From NCBI GenBank assembly GCA_905116865.2, contig CAJHNH020008440.1:296569-360568 (forward strand): a stretch of 64,000 bases of DNA, in the 5' to 3' direction. Below are positions 34,344 through 45,600 of this stretch, one piece after another (the stretch's first letter is position 1; every line of letters begins with the position of its first letter). Source of the DNA: Candidula unifasciata. Its lineage: Eukaryota; Mollusca; Gastropoda; Stylommatophora; Geomitridae. The position numbers and the translations under genes are program-made. Below the pieces are notes generated by a model that had not been told where the DNA came from, searched no databases, and saw only the letters and a list, made by a program, of their open reading frames with translations.

Positions 34344-37300
34344 GATTAGTGTTTAGAAAGGATCATCATCACAGAACTCCAGACAGATCCATAGGTGCTC
34401 CGATCTCCTCCTTAAAAGCTCCACAAGTGTAAAACGACTGATGACGCCTTTGTGTTGGTTAATGAAACATCTTGTCCTCTTAGTGAAATGTTCATTTCTT
34501 GCAGCTCCAGTATGCACCTCTATGTCCATCAGTCTAGACAGGGATATGGAGTCATGTCATTTGGCGTGCTCCTCGGTGCGGTAAGTGCAGCGCATAGCAT
34601 TGACAACATCACTTCTGTCCATTACTGGGCCAGTCTGCAGTGTCAGCAAGATAGTCTGCACGCTCGTTCCCTTGAACATCCGCATTACCTGGCACAAAGA
34701 TGAAGGTTAGGGCAGATATTCGTGAACTGCTTAGTGTTTAAATCTATTCTTGCCTGATAAATCCTGCTTTGATTTTTTTAAGCATATTTATAGAGTCACT
34801 AAGAAAGTATACGTGTGTGAACTTTTGAGTACCAAGCCGTGCTAAAGCCCTTGTTACAGCCATAGTTTCCATTGTAAGGCTACTAGTTGTAACAGCAAAG
34901 GCGCCATTCATCTCCTTGATGGTTTTCCACCTTGAGCTTACTGTGAGAGCCCACGCCCTTCGCTAGCCCCTAATTACTGACCCATCTGTATAAACTACAG
35001 CATCACCTTCATCTGTGTTTTCGTCAATCAGTGTTCTGACTAAAGTGTCAACAATGTCAGGAGTCTGCTCTCTACAGCTTCCATCAAGTGTGATTTGGAC
35101 TGTAATATTAATGTTTAGAGAGGGAGGCATAATTATCCATTGATTTCCATAATTAATGTCAGTAAGGCGGCAAACATGTTCGATAGCATCCTTAGCGCGA
35201 CCCATCCAGGATTTGCCTTGTTTGAGTCTACTCTTTTTTTTTTTTTTTGGCTTGAATAATTCCACATAAAGTGGGTGTCGATAGTCTGTTTTCATTTTGA
35301 GAAAAGCAACAGCCCTGGATAGCTTGATTCTGTTTTCTATTGTAGGAGAAATCCAAGAGGTATCGCATGGATTTACAGTAGGTGTCTCTAGTGCATCCAA
35401 GAATAATGCGCATTGCCTCGTTTTCAATTTTTTCCGGTCTGTTCATCTGTGAGGTGCTGAGTGTCATGATGGCCAAGGCATTTTTGATGGTGGAAAGAAC
35501 TAATGCACGAAACAACATTACTGGTAGCCGTTGCTCAGAGTTTGCAGCTCCCATAAATTTTAATGTGGAGAGACCTTTCTTGGTTTTGGTTATAATGTGG
35601 TCTACATATTTTCTAAATGTTAAGCATCTGTGAAATGTTATACCCAGGTATTTCATGGAAACAGATCTCTCTACGTCAGCACCACAGAGTTTTACTATCG
35701 GCACTGGTGTTTTAGAAAGGTGATTATTTAATTAGAACCAGGTGACTGTCACTTTTGATGGATTAATTGTTGCCCTAAGGTGTTGCAACAGGATGATATG
35801 AGATCGAATTCCTGTTGTAGATCCGAAACAATGTCGTCTCTGTTTCTGCCCTGTCAGTACACGAGGATATCATCCGCAAATGATATAGTTTTTCCTCTGC
35901 CACTCAGTCGTTCTCCTGTGATCTTGACTGTGTAAATATTGAAGAGGATAGGAAACAATGGAGAACCCTGTGGCAAACCAGGGTGTATTGTTATCGGTTC
36001 AGAAGACCAACTACCACATTGAAGCACGACCTTCCTCTGGAAAAGTGCCGCAGATATCCATCGAATGAGATGTGGGGGAATGTTGACTTCAATTAACCGA
36101 CACATTGGTTGATGGAAGGAAACTTTGTTGTATGCAACCTCCAGATCTATGGCGACTGCACATGATTCAAATCTAGCTTTAAACCCTTTAAATGTGTCAT
36201 GTGCAAGGACGGCAGCATTACGCCATGACTTCGTTTTTTGTCTGTATTCTCTAAGAATTGATTTTAACACGGCTTGCCAATCGTCTCGCTTTTATATTTT
36301 CCAATTGTTTGCCTTATGTGTTCTGCATCGTAATGATTCTATAGCCATTTATGTGTGTGGCGTCTTTTCCCGGTTTTTCTAGCAGAATCAAATAGCTATG
36401 CAGCCAGGTTTCTGAAATGGTACCATTACAGATGCTGTCATTGTAGGCTTTACATAGGACCCCCATGGATTTTGTGGGCAGCTTGGCAATGTCTTAATAT
36501 TGAATGTCGTCATTGCCAGGAGCAGACTTCTGTTATGTTTTGATGATGTTCTTAATTTCAGCGACCGTAATAAGCAGATCATCTTTAATGCCTGTACCGG
36601 CACATGTTGCAGCGACCATATCCATAGTCGTCTGACGGGTGGCAGTGTCTTGCCTGCAGATTTGCTTGAGGTATCTGTCAAGGAGTGCGCTTACTTTCTC
36701 TTTATCAGACCTGTTATATGTCTTTTTTTTATTACGGAAGTCTCTGGTGCCTCGGCGGCTGGGAGCACCTGTCATAGCCTCGTGAATTGACCAGAATTTT
36801 GCAAGAGATCTTTCCTTGCACACTTCATGGCAAAATAATTCCCAGGTTGTGTCCTTGGCTTGCTAGGCAACTGCTTTGAAGACTGCTGTTGTGGTCTGCA
36901 TAGGTCTGGAGTAGAGTCAGTGGATTTCATTGCTTTCTGCCAGATCTTTACAGCATGTCTTTTAAGTACCCACGCTGACTCAACCTCATCATTCCACCAC
37001 AATGGTTGTTGTAGCTGTTTTCTTCGACCTACATGGTGTTGGATTTTGATTTTCCTAAGCTCGCTTACGATATCATTTCCTGATGTGTATTAAAAAGGGT
37101 TTGAATTGATCCTATGATGTTTTCTGACACCCTGTTTAAAGAGAATAACACAGGGACAGTGGTCGCTGCCATGATTACCTAGTACATACAAACTACCAAC
37201 TACAGTGTGGGCTAAGTTCAGGTGAAACTAAAGCCAAGTCATGCACACTGTCTTTTCTTCTGGATGATCGGCCATCCTGGTGCTTATTCAATCGTTCAGG

Positions 37301-38253
37301 CAGACTAGGTCCATTTCCACAATGGCATTCTCCAAATCCTCTCTTTGTCTGTTTATTGAAGTATTGCCCCATAGGTAACTTTTAGCGTTAAAATTGCCAC
37401 AGAAACATTTGTTCTTTTCTGTTTGCAATTTTTCTTGAAGACACATCCACTTGTCTCTGCATATTTTACCGTTACATGCGTAGACATTAACCAGCATAAA
37501 AGACTGCGTCGCAAGGAATTGTAACATCTTGTAAATGGAGGCTGGTATCTTGCCATTTAGACATGTCGACTTCATGGGCTTTGAGATTATCTCTGACTAA
37601 AATAGCTGTCCCCGGTGTAGTTTGTTCTGAAACGTATAAAATCCTGTGAGTTTCAATGTATTGCCATCTAGGAGTGTTTCTTGTAGAGCAACCACGTCAG
37701 CACCATATACTAATTCGTCCAGAATAGGTCGTTTTTGTTTGACACTGGCACAATTCCAGTAAAGAATTCGAACATTCTTTCGACCTATCCTTTCCGATTT
37801 CAGTAGTGATTTTCTGGCCCCAGAACGTTTTATTTTCTGATTATTTTTGCGGCTCGATGGGTGTTTTTTGCGCTTCCTCCTTTTAATGTTTACATCACTA
37901 TTATTTATTTGTGGAGCAATTGAAGAAGATGTTATCTCAAACGTACGTACTCCGTCGCGTAAGCTAAAATCCTGGACTGGCATTTTCACATGCGACTGGT
38001 CGCAGAGGTTGTCAATGTTGTTGCTAAGGCCGCCATGACGTGGATCGACAGCATAAACATCGAACACACACTATAAAAGCAGCGCATAATCGCAATACAG
38101 ACCTTGAACATATATCTTGCACTGTAAAACATTTCTGCGCTGCCTTTAAGTCGATATTTCAGTATGGTCTAAGTGAAATACACCAGATAAACAGCGAAAT
38201 CATGGCTCATAAGCATAAACACAACAACATGTCGCCATGTTGTAACACAGAAG
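34344..38253 (-). mobile_element. Nearly full-length decayed I/jockey-type LINE with RNase H, 3.9 kb
   Basis: It is flanked by an 11-bp duplication TCATGCAGCGT (34333-34343 and 38254-38264), and the right palindrome arm shows the empty site at about 44965. Reading on the minus strand: a basic leader and start of an AP endonuclease (VRILYWNCASVKQKRPILDE, about 37870-37700, then VALQETLL), more endonuclease (FLATQSFMLVNVYACNG, 37500), a gap region, reverse transcriptase (VAIDLEVAYN; LPQGSPLFPILFNIY; FADDILVY at about 35856-35880), a thumb/connection (SMKYLGITFHRCLTFRKYVD, 35650) and RNase H start (VVYTDGSVIRG, 34965-35000). Several frameshifts and stops make it inactive. The 3' end lies towards 34344. 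Confidence 0.85.
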
Positions 38254-38460
38254 TCATGCAGCGTCTGCAAGACCGACTAAAAAAAGCCCTTTGGCCAAAC
38301 TTTTCTTTGCGCTGTGTCACTGGTGGGACACAAGACAACTTTCATCACGATCCCAACTGTCAAAGAAACATTGTCTCTCTATACCAAATCTAATTGTTGT
38401 ATTTATCAATTTACTTGTAAGTGAAGGCTTACTTTTTTTTTTGGTCGAACAGAGAGACAA

Positions 38461-38814
38461 CGACAACAGAGTGGCAGTATATATATATATATATATACTC
38501 AGATAAGTCCTGACAACAGAGTGGCAAAACATTTACTTAAATGACTCCTGACAACTGAGTGGCAAAACATATACCCAAATGACTCATGACAACAGAGTGG
38601 CAAAACATATACACAAATGACTCCTGACAACAGAGTGGCAAAACATTTACTCAGATGACTCCTGACAACAGAGTGGCAAAACATATACCCAAATGACTGC
38701 TGACAAAAGAGAGGCAAAACATATACCTAAATGACTGCTGACAATAGAGTAGCAAAACATATACCCAAATTACTCCCGACAACAGAGTAGCAGAATATAT
38801 ACTCAAATGTCTTC
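38461..38814 (+). repeat. 38-bp minisatellite, 8 regular units plus one interrupted unit
   Basis: Units start at 38511, 38549, 38587, 38625, 38663, 38701, 38739 and 38777 with exact 38-bp spacing and a core TGACAACAGAGTGGCAAAAC. An earlier unit at 38461 is interrupted by a short (TA)n run. The matching place in the right palindrome arm (about 44740-44780) has one unit only, so the array grew after the duplication. Confidence 0.95.
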
Positions 38815-39060
38815 GTAAAGAGCTGAGTGATTTCCCAAGGGTGTCAAAACAAACCAAGAGGAAAGAATCCAACTCTTCTATGCGACGAGATTTGCTTGAT
38901 TCTAGGCATGTAATTGACAAGGACGATGTACTGTTTATTATTTTTAACACACCGAACAGGCAAATGCACCAATTAGAAAAAACGTTAACAACAAAATTTA
39001 AAAAATCCTACACTTCACTCTCCTCCCACTTTTTTCAATTTCCTCTCCCATTATGATCAT

Positions 39061-39345
39061 ATGCGGCGTCCGTGGCTTAGGCGTGGCTCCGACTCACAAT
39101 TCCAACATACCGCGAGAGACCCACTGCTGTCTGCGTGGGCTTTTACCATAGTATGGGGCGTGGCAGGTCTACTCAGCCTAAAATGGCTATGTCCTGGGAA
39201 AGTGAAGCCGGCCGGTGTATTGATGACCACAATACCCACCCAGTGCTAATTGGTCTTTACAAGTATGGGTGCACTTTCCATATGTCCGATGCGCCTAGAG
39301 ACCTTAAAAGGGATCTTTATTTACTTACTTCTATTATGATGATAT
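39061..39345 (+). mobile_element. tRNA-derived SINE in the left arm, shared by both arms
   Basis: Head CGTCCGTGGCTTAGGCGTGG (A-box-like), a GAGACCCACTG region in place of a good B box, and the family tail region with GGTCTTTACAAGTATGGGTG, GATGCGCCTAGAGACC and TTACTTACTT. Its twin is 43800-44070 in the right arm, so it was present before the inverted duplication. Confidence 0.7.
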
Positions 39346-39389
39346 AAGGAGTTCGTTGAATATTCAATTAAAAATCGACATCACCTAAC

Positions 39390-39700
39390 TCGAGACATTC
39401 TCATCTGTGCCTGATCCACATTGTCAGCAGCAAGCTCGGGGTTCCAGTTTCAATAGTACCTGTATCAGTCTTAATGAACATTCACCTTGTCTTTTTGATC
39501 CCCTGGTTACTCCTCGCAGGATCACTCACCTTAGACCACGATGATCCATTTTTGCCCCTGCTCTGGTAACTGATTCAGCATGGACCCTTACAACATTCAG
39601 CATATTACTCATCAGTTCACTACCATATTGTGCAAAATCAGCTAGTCTATCTGCTTGTTTATTTCCCTACAAACTAGGGTAAGCTGGAGAAAATATCTAT
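39390..39700 (-). mobile_element. I-type LINE tail (left arm), shared by both arms
   Basis: Minus-strand LINE tail with CTTGCTGCTGACAATGTGG, ACTGATACAGGTACTATTGA and GAGTGATCCTGCGAGGAG. The inverse partner is 43440-43735, so the insertion predates the palindrome. Confidence 0.6.
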
Positions 39701-39821
39701 AGGAAGCTAACTACCAAAGATCTCTGAAGCTATGGATGTTACTTTGAACGGAGCATACCGGTCGTCAGCTTGTTCGACATACTCTGTGATACAGTTACAA
39801 TTGTGTACCACTGGTTCTCAA

Positions 39822-40534
39822 TGTAATAGGGTGGAAGCGACGAAGACTACAGTACAGCAGATTAAAGATTTTAGGTTTATTCTGGTTTGAAAATGGCTAA
39901 CCGGCCTTTTGAGAAACCTTGGCAGTTAATAGTGTTATACAATAACACGGGAAAAATCAGCCCACTGAGGTATTTAAGCGGCCGACGGATTTTTATTTGC
40001 CCTTCTCCCATCTGGTGGTCGCTCCGGCTTGTTGCGGTCAAAACGCCCTGTTGTCGTTGTCGACTGCACTTGGTCGCAATGTACAGGTGTGTCATACCGA
40101 ATGGCTGGGCGTCGCTAGATTGGATCGGCTCGGTATGGTACGTTCCTTTGGTCAGATTTAATAATAATTGTCATTTGCATTCTGGCCAAGAAATAGTTAA
40201 ATGGTAGATTTCTGTATATTTGAGGTTTTGTTCCAGCACGTGGTCGTTAATGTCGTTACTTGTGGCCATGCTGATGTGAAGTTAAATAAAATTATGTTCA
40301 ACGTTGTATTCATAGTTACAGTTGTTTCCTTCAGCTTACGACTAATAATTAGTGTGCCTAGTTTCCTATTAGTTAGTGTAGTTTTTAATTTAGTTTATTA
40401 TTACCTGACTTATTAGACTTAACACAGAAGATCTAATGCCTGGACTAGAATACATTTGTTTCTAGCCCCCACCTAAACGAACTATTTTCCTATTTTTTTA
40501 ATCTTGGTACTCAGGGCTTCTCCCCCCTAGTACA
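39822..40534. mobile_element. Solo LTR (713 bp) of an LTR retrotransposon
   Basis: It begins TGTAATAGGG and ends CTAGTACA, so it has TG...CA ends, and is flanked by TCAA (39818-39821 and 40535-40538). The right palindrome arm (about 43270-43290) has the unoccupied sequence TCTCAAGTCGGCGTAAT, which matches the reconstructed empty site. Inside, TATTTAAG at 39971-39978 is TATA-like and AATAAA lies at 40285-40290, both in forward orientation, as expected of LTR promoter and poly(A) signals. No internal retrotransposon genes are present, so the element probably recombined between its two LTRs. A short 4-bp duplication suits a Ty3-type element; the family is not identified. Confidence 0.8.
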
Positions 40535-41299
40535 TCAAGACAGCGTAATGCTGCAGTGACCCCTCCACCCCCCCCCCCCCCCCCCCCTTTTCCTACTTCC
40601 ATTTTCAAAGTAAATCAAGAGTTAGTTTATAAAATATAACAAGGGAGTTTGTTATAAATTTGAAGTTACCCTGATAATTCAAGTGGCTATCGTTATCTAT
40701 CCTCTATTAGACTAATAATGAAGAGAGAGAGAGAGTGAAAGAGAGAGAGAGAGAAAATCAGATGTGTATTTCTATGGAAATAATTCAGGTTTTGTGCTTC
40801 ATTGTGTGTTGAACTAACACTACAGTAGTGTAGATGTTGAAATACAGCGAAAAATGGCATACAATTTATAATTTTTGTCTGTATTATTTGCTGCAGGAAA
40901 GCATTGATTTCACAAAGGGGATAGCAAGGGACATCAGATCAAAAAACGCGGCTCCTAGATGGCACAGGCAGAAGTCACGATCAGAACTGTTTGTGCAACT
41001 GACACGATAACGCATGATGAAGCATGAGTTGCACTGCCGCCGCAGTAAAACTGATCTGCATAGAGTCATAGTTACCTTGGACTGTGGGTGCCAGGAATAG
41101 TTAGGTGGTGAAACAGAGTCAGCGGTGTAAGAGCGTATCAATAAAAATTCATGTCCAGATGACATTATAATATATTGAGAGTTAGGAAGAGTGGGTGGGT
41201 AGGGTTTTACTGCAAAGGTGAATGAACCCTGTTTGAAAACAGAGAAAAGAGCAGACAGACTGACCGGATCTGCACCACTTGGTGGTGAACTGATGTTTG

Positions 41300-41570
41300 A
41301 CAATCAAAATATTGTGAGTGCCATTTGGGAACGAGTGAACAGTACGGAGGGGCAGATAGAGCATTAGGGTCTGAGGAGAATGGCGCTGCGAGGGGTTACC
41401 TGGGGATCTGGCCAACGCTTAGCATTCAGGGGAAGCATGAGACGGATATAGAGACTGGTGCCATCAGAATTGGAACTCTTTGCTTGCGGCTGAAGATAGG
41501 GACAGAGCACTTACGGGAATGTCCTGAGTGTTGTGATATCGATTCTAAATTCAAAATTCGACATTAAAAC
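41300..41570 (+). mobile_element. I-type LINE 3' end (left arm), short readable C-terminus
   Basis: The forward frame 41325-41567 keeps the LINE C-terminal end: ENGAARGYLGIWPTLSIQGK, then ETDIETGAIRIGTLCLRLKI and GTEHLRECPECCDID. The right-arm partner 42250-42480 (minus) retains nearly the same frame. The preceding segment 40876-41300 is also paired and holds no recognised gene. Confidence 0.65.
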
Positions 41571-42244
41571 AGAAAGTCTCGCTTGTAACGTCATAACATC
41601 CAGTGTGATAATGGAGGTGAAGGCAGTAATGGGGCCATCTGATGGCTTGAGAGCAAATACGGCTCGACATGTTATAAATCTTAGAGACTCACAGAGCATG
41701 CTTCGGAATATTAAAACTGGTGGCCTGCGTGCGGACTCTCTTGCATCACTTGATAAAAGCCAGATCAGGAGCATGTCATGGATTGTCATTCCCGGATCAT
41801 CAGGTGTCTGAGGCAACGAGCAGGCTGATATATAAGCTACTGTCACTTCTCTAGGTGGTGAGCTAATTTATGATACAGCGAATGTGGTGAAAGCTCTATG
41901 AGATGAAATGGACAATGCAATAGAATAAATAGGGAATCAATACAATGAAAGGCTTTTTTAACGGGGTGGGGTGTAGGGAGTAGAGATTCTGGAAGATATT
42001 CAACATTATTGTTGAAACAGAATTGAACTTTAAGTCAAGTCATAACTAGTTCTATTAGAATGTCAGCTTTTCGTTGGCTGCTGAAGAATGGGTCGGGACA
42101 GCTACGTGGAATATCCTGAGTACAGTTATGACACTTTTTGATTGATTGATTAATTTCATTCGGCCAAAGCGTCTGGTGGTATCTTTTGGGAGACTGGTGA
42201 GTGGCCTTCTTTTTAAATCTAATGAATGTTAAATGTAGAATTAT
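41571..42244 (+). mobile_element. Palindrome centre: RNase H fragment of an I-type LINE plus a second LINE tail
   Basis: The forward frame at 41560-41870 resembles the RNase H region of the LINE at 53.2-55.98 kb (ITSSVIMEVKAV, then LRDSQSMLRNIKTG, then PGSSGV and GNEQAD with one stop). A copy of the LINE 3' end (GCTGCTGAAGAA...GGGACAGC) follows at 42060-42140. This unpaired ~0.67 kb is the spacer between the two arms. Confidence 0.6.
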
Positions 42245-42249
42245 GAATA

Positions 42250-42480
42250 AAGAATCGCCATCACAGCACTCGGAACACTCCCATAAGTGCTCCGTCCCAA
42301 TTTTAAGCCGTAAGCAAAGAGTTCCAATTCTGATGGCACCAGTCTCTATATCCGTCTCATACTTCCCCTGAATGCTGAGCGTCGGCAATATCCCCAGGTA
42401 ACACCTCGCAGCGCCATTCTCCTGAGACACTAATGATCTATCTGCCCCTCCGTACTGTTGACTCGTTCCCAAAGGGCACT
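42250..42480 (-). mobile_element. I-type LINE 3' end (right arm)
   Basis: Minus-strand partner of 41300-41570 with ENGAARCYLGILPTLSIQGK and IGTLCLRLKIGTEHLWEC. Both arms keep this frame largely open, which reflects limited decay of the LINE end, not a host gene. Confidence 0.65.
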
Positions 42481-43041
42481 CACAATATTTTGGTTGTCAA
42501 ACATCAATTCACCACCAAGTGGTGCAGATCCGGTCAGTCTGTTTGCCTGCTCTTTTCTCTGTTTTCAAAAAGAGTTCATTCACCTTTGCAGTAAAACCCC
42601 ACACACTCTTCCTAACTCTCAATATATTATAATGTCATTTGGACGTGAATTTTCATTGATACGCTCTTACACCGCTGACTCTGTTTTTCACCACCCAACC
42701 TTTCGTGGCACCCACAGTCCAAGGTAACTATCACTGTGCAAATCAGTTTTACTGTGGCGGCAGTGCAACTCATGCTTCATCGTGCGCTATCTTGTCAGTA
42801 GCACAAACAGTTCTGATCGTGACTTCTGCCTGTGCCATCTAAGAGCCGAGTTTTTTTTAATCTGATGTCGCTTGCTATTCCCTTTGTGAAATGAATGCTT
42901 TCCTGTAGCAATTAATGCAGACAAAAACTATAAATTGTATGCCTTTTTTCGCTTTACCTCATCATCTGCACTACTATAAAGTTAGTTCAACACACAATGA
43001 AGCACAAAATCTGAATTAATTCCAAAGAAAAACACATCTGA

Positions 43042-43115
<74 letters not shown>

Positions 43116-43439
43116 CTCTCCCCCCCCCCATATCTCTCTGCATTATAGGTCTATTTGCGGAAAGATAACCAAAGCCACGTAAATTACCAGTGTAACTTGA
43201 TATTTATAATGAACTCCCATATTTTATTTTATAAACTAACTCCTGATTTACTTTGAAAATGTATGTGGGATTACGCCGACTTGAGAACCAGTGGTACACA
43301 CTTGTCGTGATTGTTACTGTATCACACGGTATGTCCAACAAGGTGACGACCGGTATGCTCTGTTCAAAGTAACATCCATAGCTTCAGAGATCTCTGGTTG
43401 TTAGCTTCCTGGATATTTTTTTCCAACTTACTCTAGAAT

Positions 43440-43735
43440 GTAGGGAAATGAACAAGCAGATAGACTGGCTGATTTTCCACAATATGGTGGAGAAGTAATG
43501 AATAATAAGCTGAATGTTATAAGGGTCATTGCTGAATCAGTTACCAGAGCAGGGGCAAAAATGGATCATCATGGTCTAAGGTGAGTGATCCTGCGAGGAA
43601 TGGCCAAGGGATGAGACAAGCAAGGAGAATGTTCATCAAGACTGATACAGGTACAGTTGAAATTGGAACCCGGAGCTTGCTGCTGACAATGTGGATGAAG
43701 CGCAGATGAGATTGTCTCGAGTCAGGTGATGTCGA
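43440..43735 (+). mobile_element. I-type LINE tail (right arm)
   Basis: Forward copy of the LINE tail with ATGAACAAGCAGATAGACTG (equivalent to GNEQAD-type RNase H end codons), TCCTGCGAGGAATGGCCAAG, ACTGATACAGGTACAGTTGA and TTGCTGCTGACAATGTGG. It pairs with 39390-39700. Confidence 0.6.
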
Positions 43736-43799
43736 TTTTTTATTGAATTTTCAAGAAACTCCTTATATTATCATAACAGAAGTAAGTAAATATAAAAAT

Positions 43800-44070
43800 A
43801 CCTTTTAACGTATGTAGGCGCATCGAGCATATGAGAAGAGCACCCATACTTTTAAAGACCAATCGGCACTGGGTGGGTAATGTGGTCAGCATTACGTCGG
43901 GCGGCTTTACTTTCCCAGGACATACATCCTGGTACCCATTTTAGGCTGAATTGACCTGCCACGCTCCATACTATGATAAAATCCACGCAGCCATCAGTGA
44001 GTTTCGATCGCGGTACGTAGGAATTAGGAATCGGACTCGCCACACCTTAGCCACGGACGCCGCATATGAT
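43800..44070 (-). mobile_element. tRNA-derived SINE in the right arm
   Basis: Inverse partner of 39061-39345. Minus-strand head GCGTCCGTGGCTAAGGTGTGG, then TTTTAGGCTGAATTGACC in plus orientation, GACCAATCGGCACTGGGTGG, and a 3' tail CTTACTT-type. It keeps the GGATGTATGTCCTGGGAAAG segment better than its twin. Confidence 0.7.
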
Positions 44071-45049
44071 CATAATGGGAAAGGGTATTTAAAGAAGTTT
44101 GAAAAGGGGGAGAATGGGATTTCTCTGATTTTGTTTTTAAAGTTTCGGCGGTCACACAAACGTTAGTCTCCCGACAGAAGTAGGTCTCGTTCCATTGATA
44201 ACGTTCTTGTACTGGTTTAACCTACTGAAAGCTATGGATGTGACGCTCTGTTGTTTGCTTTCATTGATGTCTTATATTTTATTTTTCTATTCTGAGAAAG
44301 AAAATGCATGTCACATAGGTTTCATCACTCTCGAAAGGGGTTTAGTGTTAGACACAGTTAGTCTATGTTCTTGTAGAGTTGAAGGAGCTATATTGCTGAA
44401 ATATTGAAGACGCCATATCAACGGCATAGTGGAACGCCCCCGTCACCTTATGCCAAGGATGGGTGGCTCAAGGTCAAAATATCAGAAGTAAGCTAGGCTG
44501 AAAGTCGACGAATCGGAAGTGATCTAGTGTGTATATGGGTGGTCCGTGAGCAGACCATTGTAACTATTACTGTTCCTGCTAATCTGTGTAGTTGCATGTT
44601 CGATTTGTGAAAACAAATAAAGAATACAATGTCCTTGTCAATTACATGCCCATAAGCTAGCACATATGAATGGATAGAAAAGTTGGATTCTTTCCTTTTG
44701 GTTGGTTTGACACCCTTGATAAATCACCCAGCTGTGTATGGAGTCATTTTGGTATATGTTCTGCCACTCTGTTGTCAAGTTGTCTCTTTACCAACAAAGT
44801 CAACCGTCACCTACTTAAATTAATAAATACAACAATTAGATTTGGTTTACAAAGGCAATGTTTCCTAAACAGTTGGGGTCGTGATGGAAGGTGTCTTGTA
44901 TCTCACTAGTGAAACAGCGCGAAAGGAAGTTTGGCCAAGGAGCTGTTTTTAGTCGGTCTTGCCGACGCTACATGGGGTAATCATATCGATGAAAAGGCCT
45001 ACGTAATAAAATATACTACACGTCCTATATACGAATAAATGGAATTGTC

Positions 45050-45600
45050 TGAAGCAAACTAAAGAATTTAAATATCTAGAAAGTATATTCTCGGATAGAT
45101 TGGGAAACAGAAACCAGATGCAAACGATCCAGTGCACTTGATGCCGACTGACATAGTTTTAAAGACATCCAAACATAAGTATGAGCGCCAAAATACCATT
45201 ATGAACATTGTATTCATACCAACACTGTGCTACCAGACAACATACGTAAAAATGACACCTGATAAATGAGATGCTTGAGAAAAGCGGCCAACTTACCCAT
45301 CCTAGACAACGTTAGAAATGATATTATCAGACAGACTGTAGGAACAACTAACTCCATTGAGAAGCAGAAGATCAAATAGTAAGAATGCAGCCAGACGAAC
45401 TACCAACGCAAGCGCTACACATGAAAAGATCCTAGGTAAAACCAAGAGGGCGCCTTAGCAGACTATAGACTGATAACATTAAAGAGCTTCTTCATCGACA
45501 AAGAATGTCAAAAGCCACTGCTGCCCATCAAGCAATGGATCGCAAACTCTTTCTCCTCACAACTCCTAACTACAGAAGTGGAAATTGACGATGATGAAAA
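45050..45600 (+). mobile_element. RTE-like LINE 3' portion (right arm)
   Basis: Forward reading contains KEFKYLESIFSDRLGN-like, then FIPTLCYQTTYVKM, MRCLRKAANLP, DNVRNDIIRQTVGTTNSIEK and KPRGRLSRL-like sequence, followed by the 3' UTR ACTACAGAAGTGGAAATTGA. It is the counterpart of 32745-33486 and is decayed by stops and indels. Confidence 0.65.

Larger units (their letters stand above)
28070..41570 (+). repeat. Left arm of a ~22.7 kb imperfect palindrome
   Basis: Reverse-complement similarity to 42245-50735 can be followed through many anchors: 28070-28210 with 50620-50735, 28864-29067 with 49757-49978, R2 with R3, 31290-31520 with 47280-47465, 31870-32340 with 45760-46640, 32700-32880 with 45470-45650, 33195-33486 with 45150-45420, 38255-38440 with 44790-44965, 38830-39820 with 43290-44720, and 40600-41565 with 42250-43260. 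This arm is about 5 kb longer because of later insertions, each listed separately. Non-coding identity looks like roughly 75-90% with many indels, so the duplication is old. Confidence 0.85.

Noticed and set aside
34963..38067. Host genes for endonuclease, reverse transcriptase or RNase H
   Set aside because: All belong to one decayed LINE bounded by a target duplication.
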